Shown here: positions 33,891 through 41,470 of the stretch, piece by piece | How the letters are laid out: every line of letters begins with the position of its first letter | Numbering within the stretch: the stretch's first letter is position 1 | From: Rubellicoccus peritrichatus | GTDB taxonomy: Bacteria; Verrucomicrobiota; Verrucomicrobiia; Opitutales; Cerasicoccaceae | Length of the DNA stretch: 64,000 nucleotides | Assembly: GCF_033100135.1 (NCBI RefSeq) | Contig: NZ_CP136920.1 | Coordinates: 5,699,001 to 5,763,000, forward strand | Direction of reading: 5' to 3' | The notes under the pieces: generated by a model | Seen by the model: only the letters and a program-made list of their open reading frames with translations | Database searches by the model: none | Told to the model about the DNA's origin: nothing | Translations under genes and position numbers: made by a program

Positions 33891-34372
33891 TTTTTTATAA
33901 GCAGGCAAACCGCATGAGCGGCAATCCCCATGGCTCTACCAAGATCACCAATCTTTTCATTGGTTGTTGCCTTTAGCCCAACGCAATCTGGTTCAATTTC
34001 CAGGCTCTCTGCCAACACAGCCTTCATCGAATCAATGTGAGGTGCCAGCTTGGGCTTCTCCGCAATGATCGCAAGATCGACATTTCCCACTTTGTATCCA
34101 CGACGGTCGGCCTCTTGTACGGATTTCTGTAAGATTTTCTGAGAATCGATGCCTTCAATGTCGGGATCATCATTTGGAAAGAAATGTCCGATATCCGGCA
34201 ATCCTAATGCCCCAAGAACGGCATCGGCCAAAGCATGCGTCAGGCAATCAGCATCTGAATGTCCGTCCAGACCTTCATCGGATGGGATTTCTACACCACC
34301 AAGAACCAAACGCCGCCCTGGTGCAAAGCGATGAATGTCGTAGCCTGTACCAATTTTAAAAGGTGCACTCAT
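33887..34372 (-). CDS. ispF: 2-C-methyl-D-erythritol 2,4-cyclodiphosphate synthase
   Basis: A 161-residue protein from ATG 34372. It converts CDP-ME-2-phosphate to ME-cPP in the MEP isoprenoid pathway. Metal-binding residues are visible in G-Y-D-I-H-R-F (D12, H14) and in G-L-D-G-H-S-D-A-D (H38). T-T-N-E-K-I-G-D-L-G-R is the C-terminal family signature. The start at 34426 in the longer frame is rejected because the family begins right at K-I-G-T-G-Y-D-I-H. Seven bases separate it from ispD upstream. It is the second MEP enzyme of this set. Confidence 0.97.
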   Translation of the reverse strand: MSAPFKIGTGYDIHRFAPGRRLVLGGVEIPSDEGLDGHSDADCLTHALADAVLGALGLPDIGHFFPNDDPDIEGIDSQKILQKSVQEADRRGYKVGNVDLAIIAEKPKLAPHIDSMKAVLAESLEIEPDCVGLKATTNEKIGDLGRAMGIAAHAVCLLIKK

Positions 34373-34379
34373 AAATATA

Positions 34380-35108
34380 CTAAACTTTGATCGTCTCCTG
34401 ATTCTTCTGTGTGAGCAAAAACTCAAGGTAAGGCAAATCAGCTGGAACCGTGAGCTTCGGATTGGGATAAAGATTCTCTACTAAAGTAACACCATGGTCC
34501 TGACGCGTCACAGCAGCGGTGTCATCAGTGACCGAAACACCATCGAAACGCAAGCGTCGGTAGGCATCCGTGATCAGTTCTCGCTCAAAAGCCTGAGGTG
34601 TCTCCATCGCCCACAGACTCGCCCGCGGCACATCTTTCAGCATGCGGCCTCGCCGTGTACGCTTCGTCCCGCTAGCCTTCTTGATCGTGTCAGCCACCCG
34701 GTGCGCCAGGACTGCTGCCTTATCTTCCATAACGGCCTGGTACAATTCTCGTAGCACTTCAGGCCTGACAAGCGGACGTGCACAATCGTGGATAAAGACA
34801 TATTCGACCAGCAGAGAAAGCTCGAGCAGTGCATTAAATACAGAGTCCTGACGCTCCTTCCCACCCTCAACCCAGAAAAACTGGAGTCCGGTCGTATCCG
34901 CCTGGTCAAGCGCCTGCTGGATCTGGTCCCGCTGTTCTTCATCGCGGTATGCGAAGACAATGCTCTCGACGATCCCGCTCTCGCGAAATGCATCGAGAGA
35001 GTGGATGATCGTAGGTTTGCCAGCCAACGGCGTCAGGACTTTATCGTCAACCTGACCACGCATACGCGTGCCGCTGCCTGCACATAGAAATATTGCTGCA
35101 TTAGACAT
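34380..35108 (-). CDS. ispD: 2-C-methyl-D-erythritol 4-phosphate cytidylyltransferase
   Basis: A 242-residue protein from ATG 35108. It joins CTP with MEP in the MEP pathway. The nucleotide-binding loop is L-C-A-G-S-G-T-R-M-R near the N-terminus, and the F-I-H-D-C-A-R-P-L-V motif holds the family Asp/Arg. D-D-T-A-A-V and the V-T-D segment before it are the usual C-terminal signature. It is followed by ispF after 7 bases. It is divergent from ispE with about 108 bases between, so three MEP enzymes are adjacent. Confidence 0.96.
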   Translation of the reverse strand: MSNAAIFLCAGSGTRMRGQVDDKVLTPLAGKPTIIHSLDAFRESGIVESIVFAYRDEEQRDQIQQALDQADTTGLQFFWVEGGKERQDSVFNALLELSLLVEYVFIHDCARPLVRPEVLRELYQAVMEDKAAVLAHRVADTIKKASGTKRTRRGRMLKDVPRASLWAMETPQAFERELITDAYRRLRFDGVSVTDDTAAVTRQDHGVTLVENLYPNPKLTVPADLPYLEFLLTQKNQETIKV

Positions 35109-35216
35109 GGTAGAGCTTTTTGGAGGTTGGTGAAGCATGCAGAGCATTAAAGGCGTGCCAAACAAAATCAGCCGATGCTTGCCATCTCCTGAATCCTAAC
35201 ACCATTTTAACGTTTC

Positions 35217-36113
35217 ATGAAACCCGTTCTAGCAAACGCAACCGAGTTTTCTCCTGCCAAAGTAAATCTATATCTCGCCATTACCGGTGCGCGGGAAGAT
35301 GGCTTCCACGAGCTTCTCAGTCTGGTCGCACCACTGGATTTTGGCGATGATGTATCGATCAAGTGGAACGACACAACCTCACCAGACCGGCTGACCTGCA
35401 ATCATCCTGAAGTGCCGACCAATGAAGAAAATCTCGTACTCCGCGCAGCTAAGTCATTCCGCGAAGTGGTTCAAATCGATGGACAACTGGACTTTACCAT
35501 CAACAAACGGATTCCGCCAGGAGCAGGCCTTGGTGGCGGAAGCAGCAATGCAGCCGCTGCACTGCTGGCGCTTAATCGTATGTTTAATGATGCGCTGGAC
35601 AAACCAACTTTGCTTAAAATTGCAGCTAAACTTGGAAGCGATTGCCCACTTTTCCTGGAAAACCAACCTGTAGTCATGAGTGGACGGGGAGAAATAGTCG
35701 AACCAGTCAGTGAAAAAGTTAAGCAGGTAATATCCGGTCAAAGTCTGGTTTTGATCCGGCCAGACTTTGGAGTTTCGACCATTTGGGCCTACAAACAGAT
35801 GCGGGCAGCAGGCTCTCACTATATTGATCCAGCTGAAGCCCAAGCCCAGCTGGACTCATGGTTATCTAAGCCTGATTGGACAACATTGCCTTTGGTCAAT
35901 AATCTACAAACTGTTGCCTTTCAAAAACATCTGGCTTTACCCACCATGCTAGACATTCTGCACGAACGCTTCGGACTGCGCTGTATGATGAGCGGAAGTG
36001 GTAGTAGTTGCTTCGCACTTCCCTCCAATTCTGACGATATTGAGGCAATTCGTGACTGCGTAACTCAAGGATTTGGGGGAAATTGCCTTTTTGAGTATGT
36101 TAAGGCAAAATAG
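35217..36113 (+). CDS. ispE: 4-diphosphocytidyl-2-C-methyl-D-erythritol kinase
   Basis: A 298-residue GHMP kinase. It phosphorylates CDP-ME on the 2-hydroxyl group. F-S-P-A-K-V-N-L-Y-L (11-20) holds the conserved lysine, and the ATP loop P-P-G-A-G-L-G-G-G-S-S-N-A (100-112) is intact. S-G-S-G-S-S-C-F-A is the C-terminal glycine-rich motif. It is divergent from ispD-ispF and thus shares the intergenic promoter region with them. Confidence 0.97.
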   Translation: MKPVLANATEFSPAKVNLYLAITGAREDGFHELLSLVAPLDFGDDVSIKWNDTTSPDRLTCNHPEVPTNEENLVLRAAKSFREVVQIDGQLDFTINKRIPPGAGLGGGSSNAAAALLALNRMFNDALDKPTLLKIAAKLGSDCPLFLENQPVVMSGRGEIVEPVSEKVKQVISGQSLVLIRPDFGVSTIWAYKQMRAAGSHYIDPAEAQAQLDSWLSKPDWTTLPLVNNLQTVAFQKHLALPTMLDILHERFGLRCMMSGSGSSCFALPSNSDDIEAIRDCVTQGFGGNCLFEYVKAK

Positions 36114-36221
36114 AGCGCGAATTAACAATAAATTAGAGAATTGAAATAATTCCTTGCTCTGCTCGCTCACAAAGCATCAGATTAGTAGTTCGGGTTCTCC
36201 TGCTCTATTTAACTGAAGACT

Positions 36222-37997
36222 TTGACTGAAGACGTTCAAAAAGCTGAAAAGATTTTACGTGGTGTAGCTGCATCTCCAGGCGTGGCACATGGCGAAGTCT
36301 TTGTCATACTTCAAAAAGAGCACGATATCCCGATTTTCCAAGTTGAGGATGCGCTTCACTCTCAGGAAGTAGCCCGCTTTGAGGAAGCATTGAGTCGGAC
36401 GCATCACCAGATTGCATCCGTCCGCAATGAGGTTGCGAAGCGCCTGGGTGAGGAAGAGGCCAAGATTTTTGATGCTCACCTCATGGTACTCGAGGACAAA
36501 GCGTTGATCGATGAGGTCATTAGCGAAATGGAGGACACTGGCTACAATGTCGAGTATTGCTTCAGATCTGTCTGTGAACGTTTTATCGAAGCCTTTTCAA
36601 CTCTTCAGGATGAATACATCCGCGAACGCGTGGCAGATATTCGTGATGTTGAAAAACGTGTGCTCGACAATCTCCTTGGCGAAACCAGCAACAGTCTGGC
36701 CGAAATGGCTGCAGACCGTATCATCGCATCTGAAGATATTGCGCCATCTGACGCTGCTGAACTGGAGCAAGCCCGGGTGCTGGGGATTGTAACGGATGCC
36801 GGGAGTCGCACGAGCCATACAGTCATTATGGCTCGCTCATTGTCGATTCCTGCTGTCGTAGGGCTCCACGATGTGACGCAGAGGTTGATGACTGGAGACT
36901 ACATCATAGTCGACGGTTATGAAGGCCTGGTCATCATCAATCCGACCGAGGCGACTCTTTATCGCTACGGCGAACTGAAAGAAGAGCGAAAGAATATTCA
37001 AAAAGTTTTCCGTTCTTCAGCGCAGAAACCAGCCGAAACACAAGATAAGCATACGCTGCCCGTATATGCGAATATTGGTAGCTTAGAGGATTGTGATGAG
37101 ATTCGCGAGGCAGGCGGGGAAGGTGTTGGTTTATTTCGAACAGAAGCTCTCTTCATGAAAGCAGATGGATTTCCAACCGAGGAAGAACAATTTCAGATCT
37201 ATCATCAAGTCGCGCAACGCCTGAATCCACTTCCAGTGGTTATCCGCACACTTGACCTTGGTGGCGATAAGTATACTTCAGCGATGGCTTTTGGAGACCC
37301 CGAAAGTAACCCATTCATGGGTTTTCGCGCCGTTCGTTTCTGCCTGGAGCATCAGGATGTCTTTAAGGACCAGCTCCGAGCCATCCTGCGAGCTTCAGCT
37401 TTTGGGAACGTCAGAATCATGTATCCAATGATCAGTGGTGTGCAGGAGCTTCTGCAGGCCAACGCTGTTCTGGACGAGGCAAAAGACGAATTGAGAGAGC
37501 GTAAAGCTGCCTTTGATGAGAATACTAAAGTTGGCAGCATGATCGAAATACCAAGTGCTGCCGTCACTGCCGATCTTCTGGCTCAGCATTGCGACTTTTT
37601 CAGTATTGGGACAAACGACCTGATCCAATACCTCCTGGCGGTTGACCGGGTAAACGATCGCATCGCCCACCTTTACAATCCAAATCATCCAGCCGTTCTG
37701 AGAACACTTGCGCAGATCATGGAAGCTGGAAACAAGGCAAAGATACCTGTTGGCATATGCGGCGAAATGGCGACCGACCCACTTTATGTGCCTCTTCTAT
37801 TTGGTCTCGGAGCCCATGAGATAAGTGCCACTGCCAGTGCACTCCCCGAGATAAAGTTCATGCTGCGTCAAATTAAACTCAAAGATGCACAGGATCTTGC
37901 AAAAGATGTCCTCAATGAATCGGAGCCAGACGCAATTGCAGATATGCTAGAGACTTTTTATCTCAACCACATGGAGCATGTGGTTGGCAAAAAATAA
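36222..37997 (+). CDS. ptsI: Phosphoenolpyruvate-protein phosphotransferase (PTS enzyme I)
   Basis: A 591-residue protein starting with TTG 36222. The phosphorylated histidine is His199 in R-T-S-H-T-V-I-M-A-R-S; an HPr-binding domain precedes it. The PEP-binding barrel shows F-R-T-E-A-L-F-M, G-A-F/G-F-R-A-V-R-F and G-I-C-G-E-M-A-T-D. It moves phosphate from PEP to HPr. No HPr gene is adjacent. In Verrucomicrobia an incomplete PTS is usually regulatory, so I infer control of carbon metabolism rather than transport. The TTG is the first possible start before the conserved G-V-A-A-S-P-G-V-A. Confidence 0.95.
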   Translation: MTEDVQKAEKILRGVAASPGVAHGEVFVILQKEHDIPIFQVEDALHSQEVARFEEALSRTHHQIASVRNEVAKRLGEEEAKIFDAHLMVLEDKALIDEVISEMEDTGYNVEYCFRSVCERFIEAFSTLQDEYIRERVADIRDVEKRVLDNLLGETSNSLAEMAADRIIASEDIAPSDAAELEQARVLGIVTDAGSRTSHTVIMARSLSIPAVVGLHDVTQRLMTGDYIIVDGYEGLVIINPTEATLYRYGELKEERKNIQKVFRSSAQKPAETQDKHTLPVYANIGSLEDCDEIREAGGEGVGLFRTEALFMKADGFPTEEEQFQIYHQVAQRLNPLPVVIRTLDLGGDKYTSAMAFGDPESNPFMGFRAVRFCLEHQDVFKDQLRAILRASAFGNVRIMYPMISGVQELLQANAVLDEAKDELRERKAAFDENTKVGSMIEIPSAAVTADLLAQHCDFFSIGTNDLIQYLLAVDRVNDRIAHLYNPNHPAVLRTLAQIMEAGNKAKIPVGICGEMATDPLYVPLLFGLGAHEISATASALPEIKFMLRQIKLKDAQDLAKDVLNESEPDAIADMLETFYLNHMEHVVGKK

Positions 37998-38051
37998 GCT
38001 TGGCGTTTTTTTGGATATCCGGCTTCCGACCAGAATTAATCTCGGCCTGAG

Positions 38052-39530
38052 TTAAGTCGATCGTTTCTTTCCTCTAGAGTGCTTATCAAGTGTGTTCTTT
38101 GCCTTGCGGTCTTTTCCCGGAGCAAGCGGGGTATGGTAAGGATTACTGTCCTGAGGTTTGCCGACCAGATCCAAACGTATTGGGCACCCTTCCAACTGAA
38201 AAGCCTCGCGTAAACCAGTTTCCAGATAACGGCGATAACGATCATCAAGCTGCTCCTCTCGATTGCAGAACATGCGTATGGTTATTGGGCGGCTTGATAC
38301 ATGAACCGAATAGTATACCTTAAAACGCTTCTTCCCAACAATGCGTGGAGCTTGCTTATCCATGAGCTTACTCAGTGTCTTGTTCAGAGCACCAGTCGGC
38401 AACTGTAAGCCAGAGGTCACATCAACAGTACGGGCAGCCTTGAGGATACTTTCCACTTTGAATCCACTGACAGCTGAAACAAAAAGAATGGGGGATTTCG
38501 GAAGGAAAAACAGCTCCTTATCAACCGCTTCAGCAAAAGCTTCACGGAATTCCTTTTCTGTCTCATAGCCACGCACAGGCTGTTCTCTGAATTGCTCCAA
38601 TGCCAGGTCCCATTTGTTTACGACAATGACCAAACCCTTGCCAAACTTGAGCACTTCGCCAGCCAAAGTCTTATCGTGCTTGGTGACACCGGTCATGGCG
38701 TCCAGAACCAAAAAGGCGATATCCGTTCTTTCAATCGCACCGCTGGTGCGTAACCCCGAAAAATAATCGAGCGAAGAACCAAGCTTTCGGCGTGGTTTCA
38801 CACCAGCCGTATCCATCAAGCGAAACTTCAATTCAGTTCCATCAGAGTCGGTGTAATCCAAATCAGTTTCAATGGCATCACGAGTCGTTCCTGCAACCTC
38901 ACTAACAATCAAGCGAGGTGCTTTCAGCAAACGGTTACCCAATGAAGATTTCCCCACATTTGGACGGCCACAAAGGCAAATACGAATGCGTCTTTCCTCC
39001 TTTTTGGAGTAAAAGGGCGGCTTATAAGGTGGCATTTGGCTGACGATTACTTCGTGCAGAACGTCAACACCGTCACCATGCTCAGCCGAAATCGCCTGAG
39101 GGTCACCAAGGCCCAATTTGAAGAAATCATCCAGATTCCTTACGGCGGATTGCTTGTCTATTTTGTTTACGACCAAGACCACTGGCTTGCCGTAGCGGCG
39201 AAATTGCTTGGCCAGTTCTTCATCAATAACGGTAAGGCCTTCGATACCATCGGTTACGAATACAATAACCGACGCGGCTTGAACCGCAAAGTCCACCTGT
39301 TCTTCAGTCGCATCATGGATCATCTGGGGCGTCATTTCAGGTTTCATTCCGATGCCGCCCGTATCCAGCAAATTGTAGTTATCCTCGACCTCGGCAGATG
39401 CCAGATCCCGCGTTACGCCAGGCATGTCATGAACAATTGCCATGCGTTTACCAACCAGTCGATTAAAGAGACGGCTTTTGCCTACATTGGGTCGGCCAAC
39501 AATGGCCACTGTGCGTTCTGGAGGAATCAT
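38052..39530 (-). CDS. der: Ribosome-associated GTPase Der (EngA)
   Basis: A 492-residue protein from ATG 39530. Two tandem GTPase domains are evident: G-R-P-N-V-G-K-S-R-L-F-N-R-L with N-K-I-D, and G-R-P-N-V-G-K-S-S-L-G-N-R-L with N-K-W-D. A C-terminal KH-like domain follows. It is needed for assembly of the large ribosomal subunit. The C-terminus is longer and more basic than in E. coli, ending H-S-R-G-K-K-R-S-T. It is convergent with ptsI. Confidence 0.97.
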   Translation of the reverse strand: MIPPERTVAIVGRPNVGKSRLFNRLVGKRMAIVHDMPGVTRDLASAEVEDNYNLLDTGGIGMKPEMTPQMIHDATEEQVDFAVQAASVIVFVTDGIEGLTVIDEELAKQFRRYGKPVVLVVNKIDKQSAVRNLDDFFKLGLGDPQAISAEHGDGVDVLHEVIVSQMPPYKPPFYSKKEERRIRICLCGRPNVGKSSLGNRLLKAPRLIVSEVAGTTRDAIETDLDYTDSDGTELKFRLMDTAGVKPRRKLGSSLDYFSGLRTSGAIERTDIAFLVLDAMTGVTKHDKTLAGEVLKFGKGLVIVVNKWDLALEQFREQPVRGYETEKEFREAFAEAVDKELFFLPKSPILFVSAVSGFKVESILKAARTVDVTSGLQLPTGALNKTLSKLMDKQAPRIVGKKRFKVYYSVHVSSRPITIRMFCNREEQLDDRYRRYLETGLREAFQLEGCPIRLDLVGKPQDSNPYHTPLAPGKDRKAKNTLDKHSRGKKRST

Positions 39531-39630
39531 GATGAAACGCCGAAGCCTTCCGGTTGTAAGAGCGCATAGCAATCGAATTCTTCGAGCGGAAAATTATCTC
39601 ACTGACTGTCCAAATACGAAAAACAATACC

Positions 39631-39924
39631 TCAGGAAGATTCTTCCTTGCTCATTTGCTCTTTCAACCGCTGTTTGCACTCATCGCTTAGGGAAGAGTCT
39701 TTCATAACTTCAGCACTTTCCCATTCACACTGGCCTAAACGGCTATGCAGTTTGCCAATCTGATCATTATAGCGACTCGTGAACGGGCACATCATACACA
39801 GCATTTTCAGCCTCATCCGTTCCCCAAAAGTCAGATCACGCTCACATGACTCAGAAACGAGCCGTGCTGCGTCGCGGCAGTTCAGGCAGCTGCCTGCAAA
39901 CCAATTGAAGAACCCTTTTAACAT
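39631..39924 (-). CDS. Small zinc-finger anti-sigma-like protein
   Basis: A 97-residue protein. C-L-N-C-R-D-A-A-R-L-V-S-E and the L-K-M-L-C-M-M-C-P-F segment resemble the C-x2-C-R-x-A...H/L...C-x2-C pattern of small anti-sigma-type zinc fingers. There is no membrane segment. It could bind a sigma factor, possibly the ECF factor at 23.8 kb; there is no local evidence. It lies about 100 bases upstream of der on the same strand. Confidence 0.7.
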   Translation of the reverse strand: MLKGFFNWFAGSCLNCRDAARLVSESCERDLTFGERMRLKMLCMMCPFTSRYNDQIGKLHSRLGQCEWESAEVMKDSSLSDECKQRLKEQMSKEESS

Positions 39925-40031
39925 TTAAAATAATTGCTGTTTTTAGAATAGTCGTAACCTTAACGAAATCCTTACAAACGGTAAAGGCATTTTCCCAGGC
40001 ATCAGAATGGGGCTTAATTTAAAGTCAATCA

Positions 40032-40880
40032 ATGGATTCTCTGCTCAACTTGCTCAACAAATCATCGGAATTTTTGACTGCCAAAGGTGTCCCGCAAGCA
40101 CGACTCGATGCAGAGCTGATTTTTGCTCACACCCTTAATTGTAAGCGGCTTGATCTATATCTGCAATTCGAACGCCCGATTACGCCATCAGAGGCTGACC
40201 TCTTAAGGCCCCTGATTGTTCGTCGAAGTAAGCGAGAACCACTGCAATACATTCTGAGCAGCACAGAGTTTTTCGGACTGACTTTGAAATGTGATTCCCG
40301 TGGCCTGATACCACGCCCTGAAACGGAAGAACTCGTCGAGCATCTGGTTGAGTCCTATAAATCCGATTCGCCAAGTGAAATCCTTGATCTCGGCACGGGC
40401 AGTGGATGCCTCGGCCTGGCATTGGCAAAAGCTTTCCCGGAAGCGAAAGTCACGCTAGTCGATCAATCGGCAGATGCCTTGAAGCTAGCCGAAGAGAACG
40501 CAAACAGCAACGGACTTTCCGAACGAACAATCATGATCCAATCTGATTGGCTCTCGATGCTTCACGGTAAAAAGTTCGATCTGATTGTTTCCAATCCACC
40601 TTACCTGACTGAAGCGGAATGGGAAAGTGCCGAGCCAGAAGTCAGCGATCACGAACCAAAGGCAGCATTAGTCGGTGGTGGTGATGACGGTGGTGATGAC
40701 CTTAGGCGTATCATCACTGAGGCGCCTGATTTCCTAAATGCTGGAGGTATGCTGGGCATGGAAACCGGCATAAATCAGCATTCATCTTTGAAAGAAACAG
40801 CATCAGTAACTGGTCTGTCGGATTTCCGATCAGAAAACGATCTTAGTGGGCGACCTCGCTTCGTTTTTGCAAGGCGTTAA
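40032..40880 (+). CDS. prmC: Peptide chain release factor N5-glutamine methyltransferase
   Basis: A 282-residue protein. It methylates the GGQ glutamine of release factors. The N-terminal five-helix domain is followed by L-I-P-R-P-E-T-E-E-L, the SAM-binding I-L-D-L-G-T-G-S-G-C-L-G and the catalytic V-S-N-P-P-Y-L. The C-terminal part is of usual length. It is convergent with the STAS gene, and a 167-bp repeat element fills the gap between them. Confidence 0.95.
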   Translation: MDSLLNLLNKSSEFLTAKGVPQARLDAELIFAHTLNCKRLDLYLQFERPITPSEADLLRPLIVRRSKREPLQYILSSTEFFGLTLKCDSRGLIPRPETEELVEHLVESYKSDSPSEILDLGTGSGCLGLALAKAFPEAKVTLVDQSADALKLAEENANSNGLSERTIMIQSDWLSMLHGKKFDLIVSNPPYLTEAEWESAEPEVSDHEPKAALVGGGDDGGDDLRRIITEAPDFLNAGGMLGMETGINQHSSLKETASVTGLSDFRSENDLSGRPRFVFARR

Positions 40881-40915
40881 GCCTTCCGCCTCAGGCTGTG
40901 TTTTCAGACCTCGGC

Positions 40916-41082
40916 CTAGGCTGTGTCTTCAAATTAGCTCATGTCGAAATCCTCGCCGCTTTTTCGCCTAAAATCCATGTCCTCCCCTCGACAAATCTTG
41001 ATTTGCCTCGGCTCGAAGCCTGTATTTTGGTGCGAAAAATCAGCTTCGGCTTCTCGTTCCATAATTTGAAAACACAGCCTAG
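40916..41082 (-). repeat. 167-bp MITE-like element, copy B, with terminal inverted repeats
   Basis: The ends CTAGGCTGTGTCTTCAAA (40916-40933) and, as reverse complement, CTAGGCTGTGTTTTCAAA (41065-41082) differ at one base. The 30 bases at 40993-41022 are the exact reverse complement of 13867-13896 in copy A. An extra partial end, CAGGCTGTGTTTTCAG at 40892-40907, lies just to the left. The element is between convergent prmC and STAS genes, and the right end gives the TAG stop of the latter. Confidence 0.85.
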
Positions 41083-41387
41083 CCTTCCAGCTTCAACGCA
41101 TCCCAAATTCCGGACATTTTGAAAACCTTCTTCACCTTTGGGTCTACATTAACAACCTGGAAGCGCTCGCGGCCTACTTTTTTATTAACCGTCAAAACAA
41201 TCCGTAGAAACGAGGAAGCGGCGAACTCGACCTCTTTCATATCAAATACGACTGGCAGACCAGACGATTCGATCGATTCTTCAATCTGCTTCTGAACTTG
41301 ATTACAGCGCTCTGCATTCATCGGCCCTATAAAGGCGCATACAAGCGTGTTATCACCGGACTGGATTTGGACAATATCTGCGGACAT
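41079..41387 (-). CDS. STAS-domain protein (anti-sigma factor antagonist type)
   Basis: A 102-residue single STAS domain. The strand-helix pattern with V-V-F-D-M-K-E-V-E-F-A-A-S-S-F-L-R-I-V-L shows the loop where the phosphorylatable serine of SpoIIAA-type proteins lies (S-S). It would act in a partner-switching network with a kinase/phosphatase; none is adjacent. The TAG stop at 41079-41081 is located inside the terminal CTAG of repeat copy B. Confidence 0.85.
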   Translation of the reverse strand: MSADIVQIQSGDNTLVCAFIGPMNAERCNQVQKQIEESIESSGLPVVFDMKEVEFAASSFLRIVLTVNKKVGRERFQVVNVDPKVKKVFKMSGIWDALKLEG

Positions 41388-41470
41388 ATGAAGTGTAGCA
41401 AGTTATGCTGATAAGATTAGACAAAAGACAAATACGTCAATTGACAATCGACTCAACTTTAACGATTCCC

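Noticed and set aside
37998-38051. A further copy of the MITE-like element between ptsI and der
   Set aside because: Only CTCGGCCT-like similarity is seen, too short to count as a repeat end.
39036-39569. Long open frame (177 codons) antisense to der
   Set aside because: It is the complementary shadow of the GTPase gene, has no family features, and der is certain.
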